A stretch of 7,907 nucleotides of DNA from an uncultured Prevotella sp. (GCA_900546575.1 URDM01000103.1:1-7907), one strand, 5' to 3'. Positions 1-7,867 are shown, numbered from the stretch's first letter. Notes: generated by a model from the sequence alone, not told the origin. Translations and numbers: made by a program.

Positions 1-16
1 AAATTTTATTAGTTAT

Positions 17-65
17 ATTACGTTAATTAACTCCCTCATTTTCAAACGATTACGTTAGAATTAAC
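17..65. promoter_or_regulatory. Paired direct-repeat element upstream of the operon, possible operator
   Basis: ATTACGTTA occurs at 17-25 and again at 49-57. Each copy is followed by ATTAAC (26-31 and 60-65), directly in the first case and after the two bases GA in the second. The two copies start 32 bp apart, close to three turns of the helix, so a protein could contact both on one face. The first copy contains a perfect 10-bp palindrome, GTTAATTAAC (22-31). The second has matching GTTA and TAAC arms (54-57, 62-65). The pair ends 17 bp before the first start codon, which suits an operator or activator site for the operon. I do not see a clear Bacteroidota -7 box (TAnnTTTG) nearby, so the promoter itself is not placed. 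The repeat is directly visible; its role is inferred. Confidence 0.4.
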
Positions 66-82
66 AGAGTATTGAATCATAT

Positions 83-1342
83 ATGCTAAAGTTAAATTAT
101 TTTTTTGCAGTCCTTGCTTCAGCGCTATTGCTCAGTGCCTGCTCCGACAATGATGACGGAACGACAGGAAGCTCGCAGATTGTGCTATACGACAATGCGT
201 TCAACATCGGTAGTGCAGTGATATGGCAGGGTAATCCTTATTCCATTGTCAACACTGTGCCTTACATCTGGCAAGACATATACACAAATGACAATGGTGA
301 AACGGTGACCGACAACATTGAAGGTTTCACCGTGAGCGACAAAGCTACGCAATTAGGCAACTATACCATTTCGCTCTATGAGAATGGATTGACTTATAAT
401 CCGGAACTGGCATCTGCAAAGGGCAAGGGTGCAGTTGTAAGCATACAGTTGTGTTCACCAAGTGTTGATGGCGTAGCAGATGGCACATATACTTATAGCG
501 AAACCACTGCGTCAAATACTTTCCGTGCTTTTTGCTCGTCAGAATATCAGTCGCAGAAGACAATCAGACCGGCAGCAATAACCGAGGGTGAGTTGAAGGT
601 GGCTAAGTCTGGCAATTCTTATCACGTAGAATTGAATGGTAAGACATCGTTCGGTGGCAGTGTGTCTGTAAAATACGACGGACCTTTGGAGGTATGCAAG
701 ATTCCGCAGCAGACATCGCTTGAATATACCGATGTAAGTATGGCTGGAATGATGGATAAGATGAATATCAAGGTGTACTATGGTGAACAGTTGTTGGGTT
801 CAGCTACCGAGTTTGATGATGGCAATCCTGGTTATCCCGACTTCGGAACGGGTTTGGCTTTCTTCTCACTTACTTCGGGTTTGACGCAAAGTGCATCAGC
901 AAGTCGTAAGGATATGGCAGATATAGCACTCTATTGGGATGAGGCTGGGCAGTGCTTCCGATTCGAATCGCCCATAAAAATGCGTGCCCATTTGGGACAC
1001 AAAGAGGATTATTTGTTCCCATGCCACACTAAATATATGAAGGCACCGGAATCCTTTACCGATGCCGACTTCGACAAACTTGAAGCCAATAATTTCAATA
1101 CCGACATCATTGAAAGTAATGTAGAGATACCAGTAACTACAGCCGACGACTTCAAGACATGCTATGTCTTCTTCGAGACAGGTCGCGGTGTGAAGGGTGT
1201 TATGCGACTTAAACAATACACACCGCAAAGTATGGGTTCGTACGATTACTATGGTGTTATGACATACAACTATCAGATAGGTCCGAAACTACTTATGGAC
1301 ATCAAGTGTCCGGCAATAGTGTCAAACCCACAGATTAGATAA
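83..1342 (+). CDS. Surface lipoprotein of unknown function, first gene of a SusCD operon
   Basis: This 419-residue protein is a secreted lipoprotein of unrecognised family. It has a basic start, a hydrophobic stretch (about residues 5-19) and a lipobox LSAC with the lipidated cysteine at 20. SDNDD follows, an acidic patch like the lipoprotein export signals that send Bacteroidota lipoproteins to the cell surface. Two regions look beta-rich. Residues about 118-205 carry a pattern of a hydrophobic strand, DGTYTY, a linker, ITEGELKV and a closing YDGPLEV. Residues about 279-377 run from DIALYWDE through CFRFESP to FFETGRGVKGVMRLK, which resembles repeated strand motifs in other Bacteroidota lipoproteins. 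There are seven further cysteines (124, 151, 205, 291, 314, 360, 409), so disulfides are possible. No catalytic motif is visible. It lies 28 bp before the susC-like gene and is probably cotranscribed, which suggests an accessory role in binding cargo for the transporter. The ATG at 83 is chosen because it gives a compact signal peptide. The upstream leader is AT-rich without a Shine-Dalgarno sequence. Confidence 0.85.
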   Translation: MLKLNYFFAVLASALLLSACSDNDDGTTGSSQIVLYDNAFNIGSAVIWQGNPYSIVNTVPYIWQDIYTNDNGETVTDNIEGFTVSDKATQLGNYTISLYENGLTYNPELASAKGKGAVVSIQLCSPSVDGVADGTYTYSETTASNTFRAFCSSEYQSQKTIRPAAITEGELKVAKSGNSYHVELNGKTSFGGSVSVKYDGPLEVCKIPQQTSLEYTDVSMAGMMDKMNIKVYYGEQLLGSATEFDDGNPGYPDFGTGLAFFSLTSGLTQSASASRKDMADIALYWDEAGQCFRFESPIKMRAHLGHKEDYLFPCHTKYMKAPESFTDADFDKLEANNFNTDIIESNVEIPVTTADDFKTCYVFFETGRGVKGVMRLKQYTPQSMGSYDYYGVMTYNYQIGPKLLMDIKCPAIVSNPQIR

Positions 1343-1370
1343 CATATACTACACCTTATATATTATATAT

Positions 1371-4300
1371 ATGAAACTGAATATTCATAATAATAAATAC
1401 ACCTGTCGTATGTTGCGCAGATTGACTGTTGCGGCTCTAACGTTTGTGTGCGTCATGCCTATTGCCGCCACTACCGATAAAGCGCCAACTACAGTTATGC
1501 AGCAGCAACAGCAGGCAAACGTACTGCGCGGTGTCGTGGTTGATGATACAAAGCAACCTCTGCCGGGTGTAACGGTGGCGCTGAAAGGTTCTACACGAAA
1601 GACTACTACCGACATAAATGGTGTGTTTGCCATGCCAATGTCCAATACGTCGAAGTCTGCCACACTTGTTTTTACATATATAGGAATGAAACCGCAAACT
1701 GTACGCGTAGTTGATTTTACCAAGGTGATGCGTGTCACGATGCTGGAAGATGCCAATAAGATAAACGAAGTGGTAGTTACTGGTATGGAGGTAATCAACA
1801 AAGACCACATGACAGGTAGTGCTGCGGTAATCACAGCTAAGGATTTGAAGATGCAAGGTGTGACGTCTATCGACCGTATTCTTGACGGACGTATTGCCGG
1901 ACTCAACTCTACCACGCTCTCTGGTGCGCCTGGCGTGCGTTCGCAGATAACCATACGTGGTGAGAACAATTTAAGTGGTAATACCGAACCGTTGTGGATT
2001 GTCGACGGACTTCCTATGACATCTGGCGTGCCGACAAGTTCAACGGGCGACTATGCAGGCACTATCATGCAAGACGGTGTTGGCAATATCATGCCCGACG
2101 ACATAGAGTCGATTAGTATTTTGAAGGATGCTTCGGCTGCTGCCATATATGGTGCGCGTGCTGCTAATGGTGTTATTGTAATCACAACAAAGAAGGGTTT
2201 CCGCTCGAAGACACAAGTAAGCTACAGCGGAACATACAATTGTGCCATTGCACCTGTCAACAATCTCAACTTCATGAATTCGGCTGAGAAACTGCAATAT
2301 GAACGTTCTATCGTTGACAATTACGGTCTTAGCTATGCTTACGTTACAGGTCGAGGAGGTTATACTTACAAGCGCAGCATCGACGGATACATCACTCCGA
2401 CCGAATATCAGCAGGAATTGCAGCGTCTGTCGGGTATAAATACCAACTGGTTTGACGTACTGTTCCGTACAGCACACTCACAGTCGCACAACGTTAATCT
2501 TCGTGGTGGTTCAGAGGAGTTGACATATTATACATCACTTAGCTTCCAAGACCAGAACGGTATTCTCATGTCGAATAAGTATCAGAATGCCGGATTGCTC
2601 ATGAAGCTTGACTATCGTCCCATCAAGGGACTTATTATAGCCGTCAATCTTTCGGCAAACTCGCGAAAGAACCGTGATAATGCTTCTGCTATCGACCCAT
2701 TTACATATGCAATGTTCGCCAATCCATATGAGCGACCATACAACGATGACGGGTCGTATGCAGCCGACTTGAGCTATTTGAGTAATAACTATACCAACGA
2801 ACGTGCGTCAGGATACGTTTACGAGAAGTTCAATATCCTTCGCGAGATGCGCGATACACGAAAGACATCGGATGGATCAGACGTGGAATTTACGCTCAAC
2901 GCTCGTTATGAGATAATACCAGGACTTTCTATTGAGTCGATATTCCGCAAGGGAATGTCGTACAATACCACTACAACAGAGATTGATGCGGGTACATATA
3001 CGTCGTGGGCAAATGAGCAGTTTGCAAAGACTGCATATGCAAACTATAACATTATGCCCGACCAGTTTGATAACGGACAACTCACCGAAGGCTCTGGTAA
3101 AAATCATTATTGGACCATACGCAATCAGATTGACTATTCGTTCAATCTGAAGGATGCTCATTTGTTCTCATTCCTTATTGCCAGTGAGGTGATGTCGAAG
3201 AAGTATACCAACTTCAGCTATACTTCACCTATATATTATAAGGACTTCCGCATTACCGGTGTTCCTGCGTTTGACATTCCCGTATCGTACGAAACAATGC
3301 GTGCTGTTATCGGTAACATGTTCTCAACAAGCGACGGACAGGATCGTAGCGTGTCGTTCCTTGGTACAATGCGATATGGATATAAGGACCGTTATATCTT
3401 CAGTTTCAACTATCGTGCTGATGGTGCTGACGTAATTGGTGATGGCAATCGCTTCACACCGTTATGGTCGGCAGGTCTGCGTTACAACCTTCATAAGGAA
3501 AAATGGTTTAAGAATCCTGTAGTAAACGAATTGGCATTGCGTGGAAGTTATGGATTTACAGGCAACATTGACCGTACTGCCTATCCGTTCTCTACCATTT
3601 CTTATGGTTCGCAGATGTATAACGGCAATCGTTTTGCTACCAGTTTCACCTATCCGAACCCAACCGTGAAGTGGGAGAAGAAGCGTGACATCAACCTTGG
3701 TGTTGATATGACTCTGTGGAATAATCGCATCAATATGACATTCGACTACTATTCTACACGCACCAAGGATGTGCTTGAGACCTTGCAGGTGCCTGCTTCT
3801 ACGGGAAGAACAGAGGTTAAAGCCAACGGTGGAATTGTGGAGAATAAGGGTTTGGAATTATACATGAACGTAAAGTGGATAAACACACGCGACATGACAT
3901 TCTCTACATCAGTCAACTTGTCGCGAAACAAGAACGTAATTGTTAAGTCGCACTATTCTTATTCTTCTTATCAAGAGGCAGTAAAGTCGAATGTGTCGAA
4001 GGGTGGTGTGCTTAATATCATTGGTGAAGAGACTGGTGGTATATACGGATGGAAGTTCGCCGGTGTTAATCCCGAAACTGGTAACCCACAATATTATCTT
4101 ACCGAAGCAGGCAAACGAGCCTATGGTCAATTCCTGGAACAGAATTCCAAGAACATGGCAAAATACCAATATTATTATGATGCAGCCAAGAATGGCATAC
4201 CTGACAAGATTGACTACATGCGTGGTTCGAACACCAATCCGTCGTTCTTTATGCCGTCTATGCAGTACTTGGGACGTTCGCGCCCAAAGATAGTGGGTGG

Positions 4301-4814
4301 ATTCGGTACATACTTTAACTACCGTGGTCTGGAGTTTACTACCAACTGGACCTTCAAGTGTGGCCACCTTGTGCCCAACTTCAACGACTATCAGAATGCG
4401 CCAAAGAATCTGGCTACATTCAATTCGCTGCAAGCTTCGTTGGGATATTCGTCCGACCTTGCAGTGTCGGGTACCAATCGTGAGAAGAAGTATTTGTACT
4501 ACTGGCAGTTTGCGGGCGACATTACAGATGTACCACGATTCACAACGTCAAACACAGACTATTGGACATCAATCGTGACATCAAACAAATACTCTAAGGG
4601 CGACTATCTGCGTATGACCAATGTGTCGTTGAGCTATCGTTTGCCGGCACACATCATGAAGCAGTTGGGAGGTATGAACAACTTCACAATTGGTGTAAAT
4701 GCGCGCAATCTGCTTACATTCACCAAATACCGCGGTCTTGATGTAGGCTCTGGTTCAGCCTTCTCATATCCTGTGGCACGTGAGTTCAACGTCAAGCTTA
4801 CTGTAGGATTCTAA
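1371..4814 (+). CDS. SusC/RagA-family TonB-dependent outer-membrane transporter
   Basis: This 1147-residue protein is the barrel of a SusCD importer in the outer membrane, driven by TonB-ExbBD. In order it has: a signal peptide with a long basic n-region and a hydrophobic core at about residues 18-33; a Gln-rich stretch (44-48); a carboxypeptidase-regulatory-like domain (about 51-125, with LRGVVVDD, PLPGVTV and TTDINGVF); a TonB-box-like segment INEVVVTGM (131-139); a plug domain (about 145-276); then a long beta-barrel ending in aromatic LTVGF, as expected for barrel assembly. Plug hallmarks of the family are ITIRGENNLSG (193-203), PLWIVDGLPM (207-216), and ILKDASAAAIYGARAANGV (250-268). No STN domain precedes the regulatory domain, so sigma/anti-sigma signalling through this receptor is not expected. 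The length is at the upper end of the usual 1000-1150. An in-frame ATG at 1410 (Met14, MLRRLTVAAL) would also give a good signal peptide; 1371 is kept because it gives the longest frame and the gap to the previous gene is only 28 bp. The susD-like gene follows after 59 bp. The cargo cannot be told from sequence. Confidence 0.96.
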   Translation: MKLNIHNNKYTCRMLRRLTVAALTFVCVMPIAATTDKAPTTVMQQQQQANVLRGVVVDDTKQPLPGVTVALKGSTRKTTTDINGVFAMPMSNTSKSATLVFTYIGMKPQTVRVVDFTKVMRVTMLEDANKINEVVVTGMEVINKDHMTGSAAVITAKDLKMQGVTSIDRILDGRIAGLNSTTLSGAPGVRSQITIRGENNLSGNTEPLWIVDGLPMTSGVPTSSTGDYAGTIMQDGVGNIMPDDIESISILKDASAAAIYGARAANGVIVITTKKGFRSKTQVSYSGTYNCAIAPVNNLNFMNSAEKLQYERSIVDNYGLSYAYVTGRGGYTYKRSIDGYITPTEYQQELQRLSGINTNWFDVLFRTAHSQSHNVNLRGGSEELTYYTSLSFQDQNGILMSNKYQNAGLLMKLDYRPIKGLIIAVNLSANSRKNRDNASAIDPFTYAMFANPYERPYNDDGSYAADLSYLSNNYTNERASGYVYEKFNILREMRDTRKTSDGSDVEFTLNARYEIIPGLSIESIFRKGMSYNTTTTEIDAGTYTSWANEQFAKTAYANYNIMPDQFDNGQLTEGSGKNHYWTIRNQIDYSFNLKDAHLFSFLIASEVMSKKYTNFSYTSPIYYKDFRITGVPAFDIPVSYETMRAVIGNMFSTSDGQDRSVSFLGTMRYGYKDRYIFSFNYRADGADVIGDGNRFTPLWSAGLRYNLHKEKWFKNPVVNELALRGSYGFTGNIDRTAYPFSTISYGSQMYNGNRFATSFTYPNPTVKWEKKRDINLGVDMTLWNNRINMTFDYYSTRTKDVLETLQVPASTGRTEVKANGGIVENKGLELYMNVKWINTRDMTFSTSVNLSRNKNVIVKSHYSYSSYQEAVKSNVSKGGVLNIIGEETGGIYGWKFAGVNPETGNPQYYLTEAGKRAYGQFLEQNSKNMAKYQYYYDAAKNGIPDKIDYMRGSNTNPSFFMPSMQYLGRSRPKIVGGFGTYFNYRGLEFTTNWTFKCGHLVPNFNDYQNAPKNLATFNSLQASLGYSSDLAVSGTNREKKYLYYWQFAGDITDVPRFTTSNTDYWTSIVTSNKYSKGDYLRMTNVSLSYRLPAHIMKQLGGMNNFTIGVNARNLLTFTKYRGLDVGSGSAFSYPVAREFNVKLTVGF

Positions 4815-4873
4815 ATCCTTATGGCTTAAACCAGCAAGTGGAAACATATATATATTAATCGAATATAACAATT

Positions 4874-6376
4874 ATGATGAGACACTTAAAATACATCATA
4901 GCTGCATTGCTCTGTATACAGATGTCGTCGTGCAACAAATTTCTGACACTGACACCGCACGATACAAAGGTGGTGAACAGTGTTGAGGACTATCGCGACA
5001 TATTGGCCAGCTTCATGCGCTATCTTAAAACACCGACACTTCCATCGCAAGATGTAGTGATGGGCGTAGGATTGTCTACTTTACCTTTCCCAAGTAGTGA
5101 GGTAGATGGATCGCTGTCGATATATACTGGTGAGTCGAATCTTACTACAGAGTCGTCATATTACTACGACCGTACTAATAATGTCTATACTCAGACGGGC
5201 AAGAATGCTTTGACATGGCTCAACACCAACAGTTCTGCTTGGGACAATATCTATAGCTTTCTTGGCCCAATCAACCTTATTATCAGTTCGGTGCCAACCG
5301 CTGAGGGCTCTGACGAGAATCTTCGCAACCGTGTATTGGGCGAAGCTTTGACGTGGCGTGCATACGCATTCTACAAGTTGTTGCAGTTCTATTCGCCTAT
5401 GAAGGACAATCGTTTGGGCATCCCCGTGTATCTGACTCCCGAAAAGGAGATAGGTGAAGCAATGCCCGAGCGCAAATCGCAGACCGAGGTGTTCCAACGT
5501 ATATTGGACGATTGCAATCAGGCTCTTGACCTGTTGACAAAGACAACTTACAATGATTGGAACTGTGCGTGGAATGCTGATTTCATAAATGCAATGATGG
5601 CAGACGTGTATGCATGGAAAGCATGCTCTGGAGCAGCTGCCGACACCGATTGGGCCAACGCTGAGCAGCATGCCACTGCAGCTATGCGCGGACGCAATCT
5701 TGTTTCGTCTGCCGATATGCTTAAGACTATTTTCGACTGTTCGGACAATGCATACAGCAAGGATTTGAAGAACGACGAGTTCTATCTGCGCATAGTTGAT
5801 GGTCGCTGGACATACATCTGTGACTTCACATATGCATATTACGAGGACGGCGGAGTAGCAGATGGACTTGTAAACAAGGTGAACTATCGTAAATTTGCTG
5901 ATAACGACATACGCAAGAAGGCGTGGTTCTCGGCTGACGGCACCCACAACGACAAGTACAACCTCATAGGTTCGGACATGTCGCAGGGATGTATTATGCC
6001 GTTCAGATTGGCTGATATGTATCTTATCAAGGCCGAGGCGCTGGTGCGTCAGGGCAAGACGGGAGAGGGTAAAGCTGTGCTCGACGAGTTCCGCAGCCAT
6101 AGATACACCGGCAGTTTGCCTACAATAGGCAATGACAGTGAAGCTTTGCTTAAGGCAATACACGACGAACGCTTTAAGGAATTCTATATGGAGGGCGACA
6201 AGGTGTGGCTCGACATGAAGCGTTTTGGCGACACTATGGAGCGAACCATTGCTGGCGAGAAAAACTATCTCACTGCCGATGACTTCCGATACTGCTTCCC
6301 TATACCTGCACGCGAGATGCAATACAACAAGAAGATGGAGCAGAATCCGGGTTGGGAGAGCGTGATTGTATATTAG
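4874..6376 (+). CDS. SusD/RagB-family nutrient-binding surface lipoprotein
   Basis: This 500-residue protein is the lid of the SusCD complex. It is a surface lipoprotein that binds cargo over the barrel encoded just upstream. The signal peptide ends in the lipobox MSSC with the lipidated cysteine at 20, followed by NKFLTLTPHD, the classic start of mature SusD proteins. The N-terminal SusD-like region includes WDNIYSFLGPINLII (132-146), and GEALTWRAYAFYKLLQFYSP (166-185), a helical TPR-like signature of the family. The C-terminal SusD/RagB region has MPFRLADMYLIKAEAL (384-400), DERFKEFYMEGDKVWLDMKR (441-460) and the terminal pattern FPIPAREMQYNKKMEQNPGW (484-503 by motif order, at the extreme C-terminus). 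The length is normal for the family and no part is missing. Two ATG codons are adjacent at the start (4874 and 4877); the choice hardly alters the signal peptide. It sits 59 bp after the susC-like stop and 43 bp before the metalloprotease-like gene. The bound substrate is unknown; without enzymes nearby, peptide or glycopeptide cargo is as plausible as glycan. Confidence 0.96.
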   Translation: MMRHLKYIIAALLCIQMSSCNKFLTLTPHDTKVVNSVEDYRDILASFMRYLKTPTLPSQDVVMGVGLSTLPFPSSEVDGSLSIYTGESNLTTESSYYYDRTNNVYTQTGKNALTWLNTNSSAWDNIYSFLGPINLIISSVPTAEGSDENLRNRVLGEALTWRAYAFYKLLQFYSPMKDNRLGIPVYLTPEKEIGEAMPERKSQTEVFQRILDDCNQALDLLTKTTYNDWNCAWNADFINAMMADVYAWKACSGAAADTDWANAEQHATAAMRGRNLVSSADMLKTIFDCSDNAYSKDLKNDEFYLRIVDGRWTYICDFTYAYYEDGGVADGLVNKVNYRKFADNDIRKKAWFSADGTHNDKYNLIGSDMSQGCIMPFRLADMYLIKAEALVRQGKTGEGKAVLDEFRSHRYTGSLPTIGNDSEALLKAIHDERFKEFYMEGDKVWLDMKRFGDTMERTIAGEKNYLTADDFRYCFPIPAREMQYNKKMEQNPGWESVIVY

Positions 6377-6419
6377 TGATTACATGTATATATAGAGAAA
6401 AGGCTTATAAAAACCAAAT

Positions 6420-7724
6420 ATGAAAGCAATGAAATCAATAATACAGAGTTTCTGGCTCGGTGCAGCGGCAGTACTTGTCGCTACTGCATGTTCGCCCGAC
6501 GAGGAGATTTTTCATGACAACAGCAAGGTGGATCCTGCCATTGTTGATGCAGTGTCGATAGCACCCAATCAGAAGTATCTGATTGCCGACGGCAATGCAC
6601 AGATAGAATTGCAGCCAACCGTTTACACCAAGAGCGGTACACAGGTGCCCGACACACGTGTTGACGACGACTGGATAGAGTACACCTCCGACACGCCTGG
6701 CGTGACAGCAGGGCGTACAATATCCGTATCTGATGCTTCACTTGTTGGCAAGACGGTGACCATTAAGGCGCGAATCAAGTCTACTGGCAAGGAGTCTGAC
6801 CCCATATCGTTCACCATAATACCGTCAATGAAGCAAATGTTTACACAGGAACTCGTCATTCCTGTCATCTTCCATGTGCTGCAGACCAAGGACGACATTG
6901 ACAATTATGGTGGAGAGTACAAGCTTGAGCGTATAGAGATGCAGTTGAAGCGTCTGAACAATATGTTCAGTGGAGCCATATCGAAGAATCCGGTTGGTGT
7001 AAATGCCAATATAAAGTTTGTCATGGCGCAGTACGACCAGTACGGCAACAGACTTGTCGAGCCTGGTGTAGACCGCAAGACAATATCTGATGGAGCGTTT
7101 GCGCAGAAGGATGGCAGCGACATCAGTACTATTATAGAGTCAGAACATCTGCTGTGGTCAGCCGAACATTATCTGAATGTATGGCTCGTGAGCGACCGTA
7201 AGGGTGTGGTGAGCGACTTTGCCAACGACGTTACAGCCAAATGTGCACCGTGTTATGTCAGTACAGAAGCTACAGATTTGCCCAAGGGACTGAAACTTCA
7301 GCCGTATGCCAATCAGACACTCACTCCTTCGCAGGCTGGAATAATTTACAAACTCTCTGAACTTGATGTTGCCGAGCGCAGCTTCTACGTATCTAACAAC
7401 AACAAGAAGCAGGGGTATAACGAATTGGGTTATTACGTTGGTCTCTTCTATGGTCTGTTGCCTACATGCAATTATGCCAACACCAAGGCTGGCACCGACT
7501 ATTGTGACGACACAATCGATTATGCTGCCACTTCTACTGGTGGTAACAAGGATTGGTATAAGACAATGAACGGATGTTACTTCCGTGCCGAAAACATCAT
7601 GGACGACCCTCGTGGTGTGCATTGTTCTGTATCTCAAGATCAGGCAATACGCATGCGCTGGATAATGAATAATTGCATTGGACGCATGCAGTGGAAGTCG
7701 AGCTATGCACTGACTGGTAAGTAG
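6420..7724 (+). CDS. Pappalysin-like metalloprotease-family lipoprotein lacking zinc ligands (probable pseudoprotease)
   Basis: This 434-residue lipoprotein has a hydrophobic signal segment (about 11-22) and a permissive lipobox ATAC with the cysteine at 24. SPDEE follows, an acidic patch consistent with surface export. Residues about 42-143 look like an Ig-like beta domain. From about 145 (ELVIPVIFHVLQ) it resembles the zinc-dependent metalloproteinase lipoproteins of Bacteroidota, related to pappalysins (M43). Shared marks are WSAEHYLNVWLVSD (246-259), TDYCDDT (359-365), the Met-turn-like ENIMDD (391-396) and QAIRMRWIMN (408-417). The zinc motif HExxHxxGxxH is present in register but reads NELGYYVGLFY (334-344). 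All three histidines are replaced by Asn334, Tyr338 and Tyr344, while Glu335 and Gly341 remain. Catalysis by the usual mechanism is therefore unlikely; binding of peptides or a structural role is inferred. Seven cysteines lie outside the lipobox, including a CAPC pair (275-278). The frame is intact with no sign of decay. It is the last gene of the operon, 43 bp after the susD-like gene. A second in-frame ATG at 6429 is possible. Confidence 0.88.
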   Translation: MKAMKSIIQSFWLGAAAVLVATACSPDEEIFHDNSKVDPAIVDAVSIAPNQKYLIADGNAQIELQPTVYTKSGTQVPDTRVDDDWIEYTSDTPGVTAGRTISVSDASLVGKTVTIKARIKSTGKESDPISFTIIPSMKQMFTQELVIPVIFHVLQTKDDIDNYGGEYKLERIEMQLKRLNNMFSGAISKNPVGVNANIKFVMAQYDQYGNRLVEPGVDRKTISDGAFAQKDGSDISTIIESEHLLWSAEHYLNVWLVSDRKGVVSDFANDVTAKCAPCYVSTEATDLPKGLKLQPYANQTLTPSQAGIIYKLSELDVAERSFYVSNNNKKQGYNELGYYVGLFYGLLPTCNYANTKAGTDYCDDTIDYAATSTGGNKDWYKTMNGCYFRAENIMDDPRGVHCSVSQDQAIRMRWIMNNCIGRMQWKSSYALTGK

Positions 7725-7730
7725 AACGAA

Positions 7731-7760
7731 GCGGAGGGTGAGTCAAAAATCGATAATATA
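7731..7760. repeat. Degenerate 30-bp repeat, copy 1
   Basis: This element starts six bases after the stop of the last gene. It shares G-C/T-GGAGGG, then GTCAAAA, then AATATA with a second copy at 7833-7861 in the same orientation. The two differ at scattered positions and by one base in length. A perfect hairpin follows 21 bases later. The GAGGG...GTCAAAA core could be the worn end of an insertion sequence or a small non-autonomous element, but no transposase or matching inverted end is in the window, so that is only a suggestion. Confidence 0.45.
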
Positions 7761-7781
7761 AGAAGAAGGCTATCTGTAGGA

Positions 7782-7805
7782 GGGTATAGCATCCCTGCTA
7801 TACCC
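7782..7805. other. Perfect 10-bp stem-loop downstream of the operon
   Basis: GGGTATAGCA (7782-7791) pairs exactly with TGCTATACCC (7796-7805) around a four-base TCCC loop. It begins 57 bases after the last stop codon. No T-run follows on the plus strand (GCTCAATCAA), and none is seen on the minus strand, so it is not a typical intrinsic terminator. It could stabilise the 3' end of the operon mRNA or be a structural part of the repeated element around it. Confidence 0.6.
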
Positions 7806-7832
7806 GCTCAATCAACTGAAAATGAAGGCAGA

Positions 7833-7861
7833 GTGGAGGGCGTGTCAAAACTCCCAATATA
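7833..7861. repeat. Degenerate 30-bp repeat, copy 2
   Basis: This is the second copy of the element seen at 7731-7760, in direct orientation and 102 bp further on. The shared blocks are GGAGGG, GTCAAAA and AATATA. Twelve bases later a second, longer hairpin begins, so each repeat copy is followed by a stem-loop. The two hairpins are unrelated in sequence, which argues against a simple tandem duplication of the whole module. Confidence 0.45.
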
Positions 7862-7867
7862 AATAAC

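Noticed and set aside
1385..1969. A 194-codon minus-strand open frame over the start of the susC-like gene
   Set aside because: It lies opposite the signal, regulatory and plug domains, which are clearly coding. The antisense translation shows no recognisable motif or signal sequence.
5156..6322. A 388-codon open frame on the minus strand inside the susD-like gene
   Set aside because: It is fully antisense to a well-supported SusD family gene. Its translation is rich in Cys, His, Val and Ile without any domain pattern, and no start context is visible. It is a product of codon bias on the coding strand.
6420..7724. Annotation as an active zinc metalloprotease
   Set aside because: The family resemblance would support that label, but all three expected zinc-binding histidines are absent at the exact motif positions, so activity should not be assumed.
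6420..7724. Labelling the metalloprotease-like gene a broken pseudogene
   Set aside because: The frame is intact from lipoprotein signal to the end, and the downstream family signatures are kept. Loss of catalytic residues alone does not make a pseudogene.
7782..7805. The first hairpin as the intrinsic terminator of the operon
   Set aside because: The stem is perfect, but no T-run follows it on either strand. The hairpin at 7874-7907 is the better candidate.
7822..7866. A 14-residue open frame (MKAEWRACQNSQYK) just before the final hairpin
   Set aside because: A start codon and short frame before a hairpin recall a leader peptide, but there is no residue run typical of attenuation and it overlaps the degenerate repeat. 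Chance is the simpler explanation.
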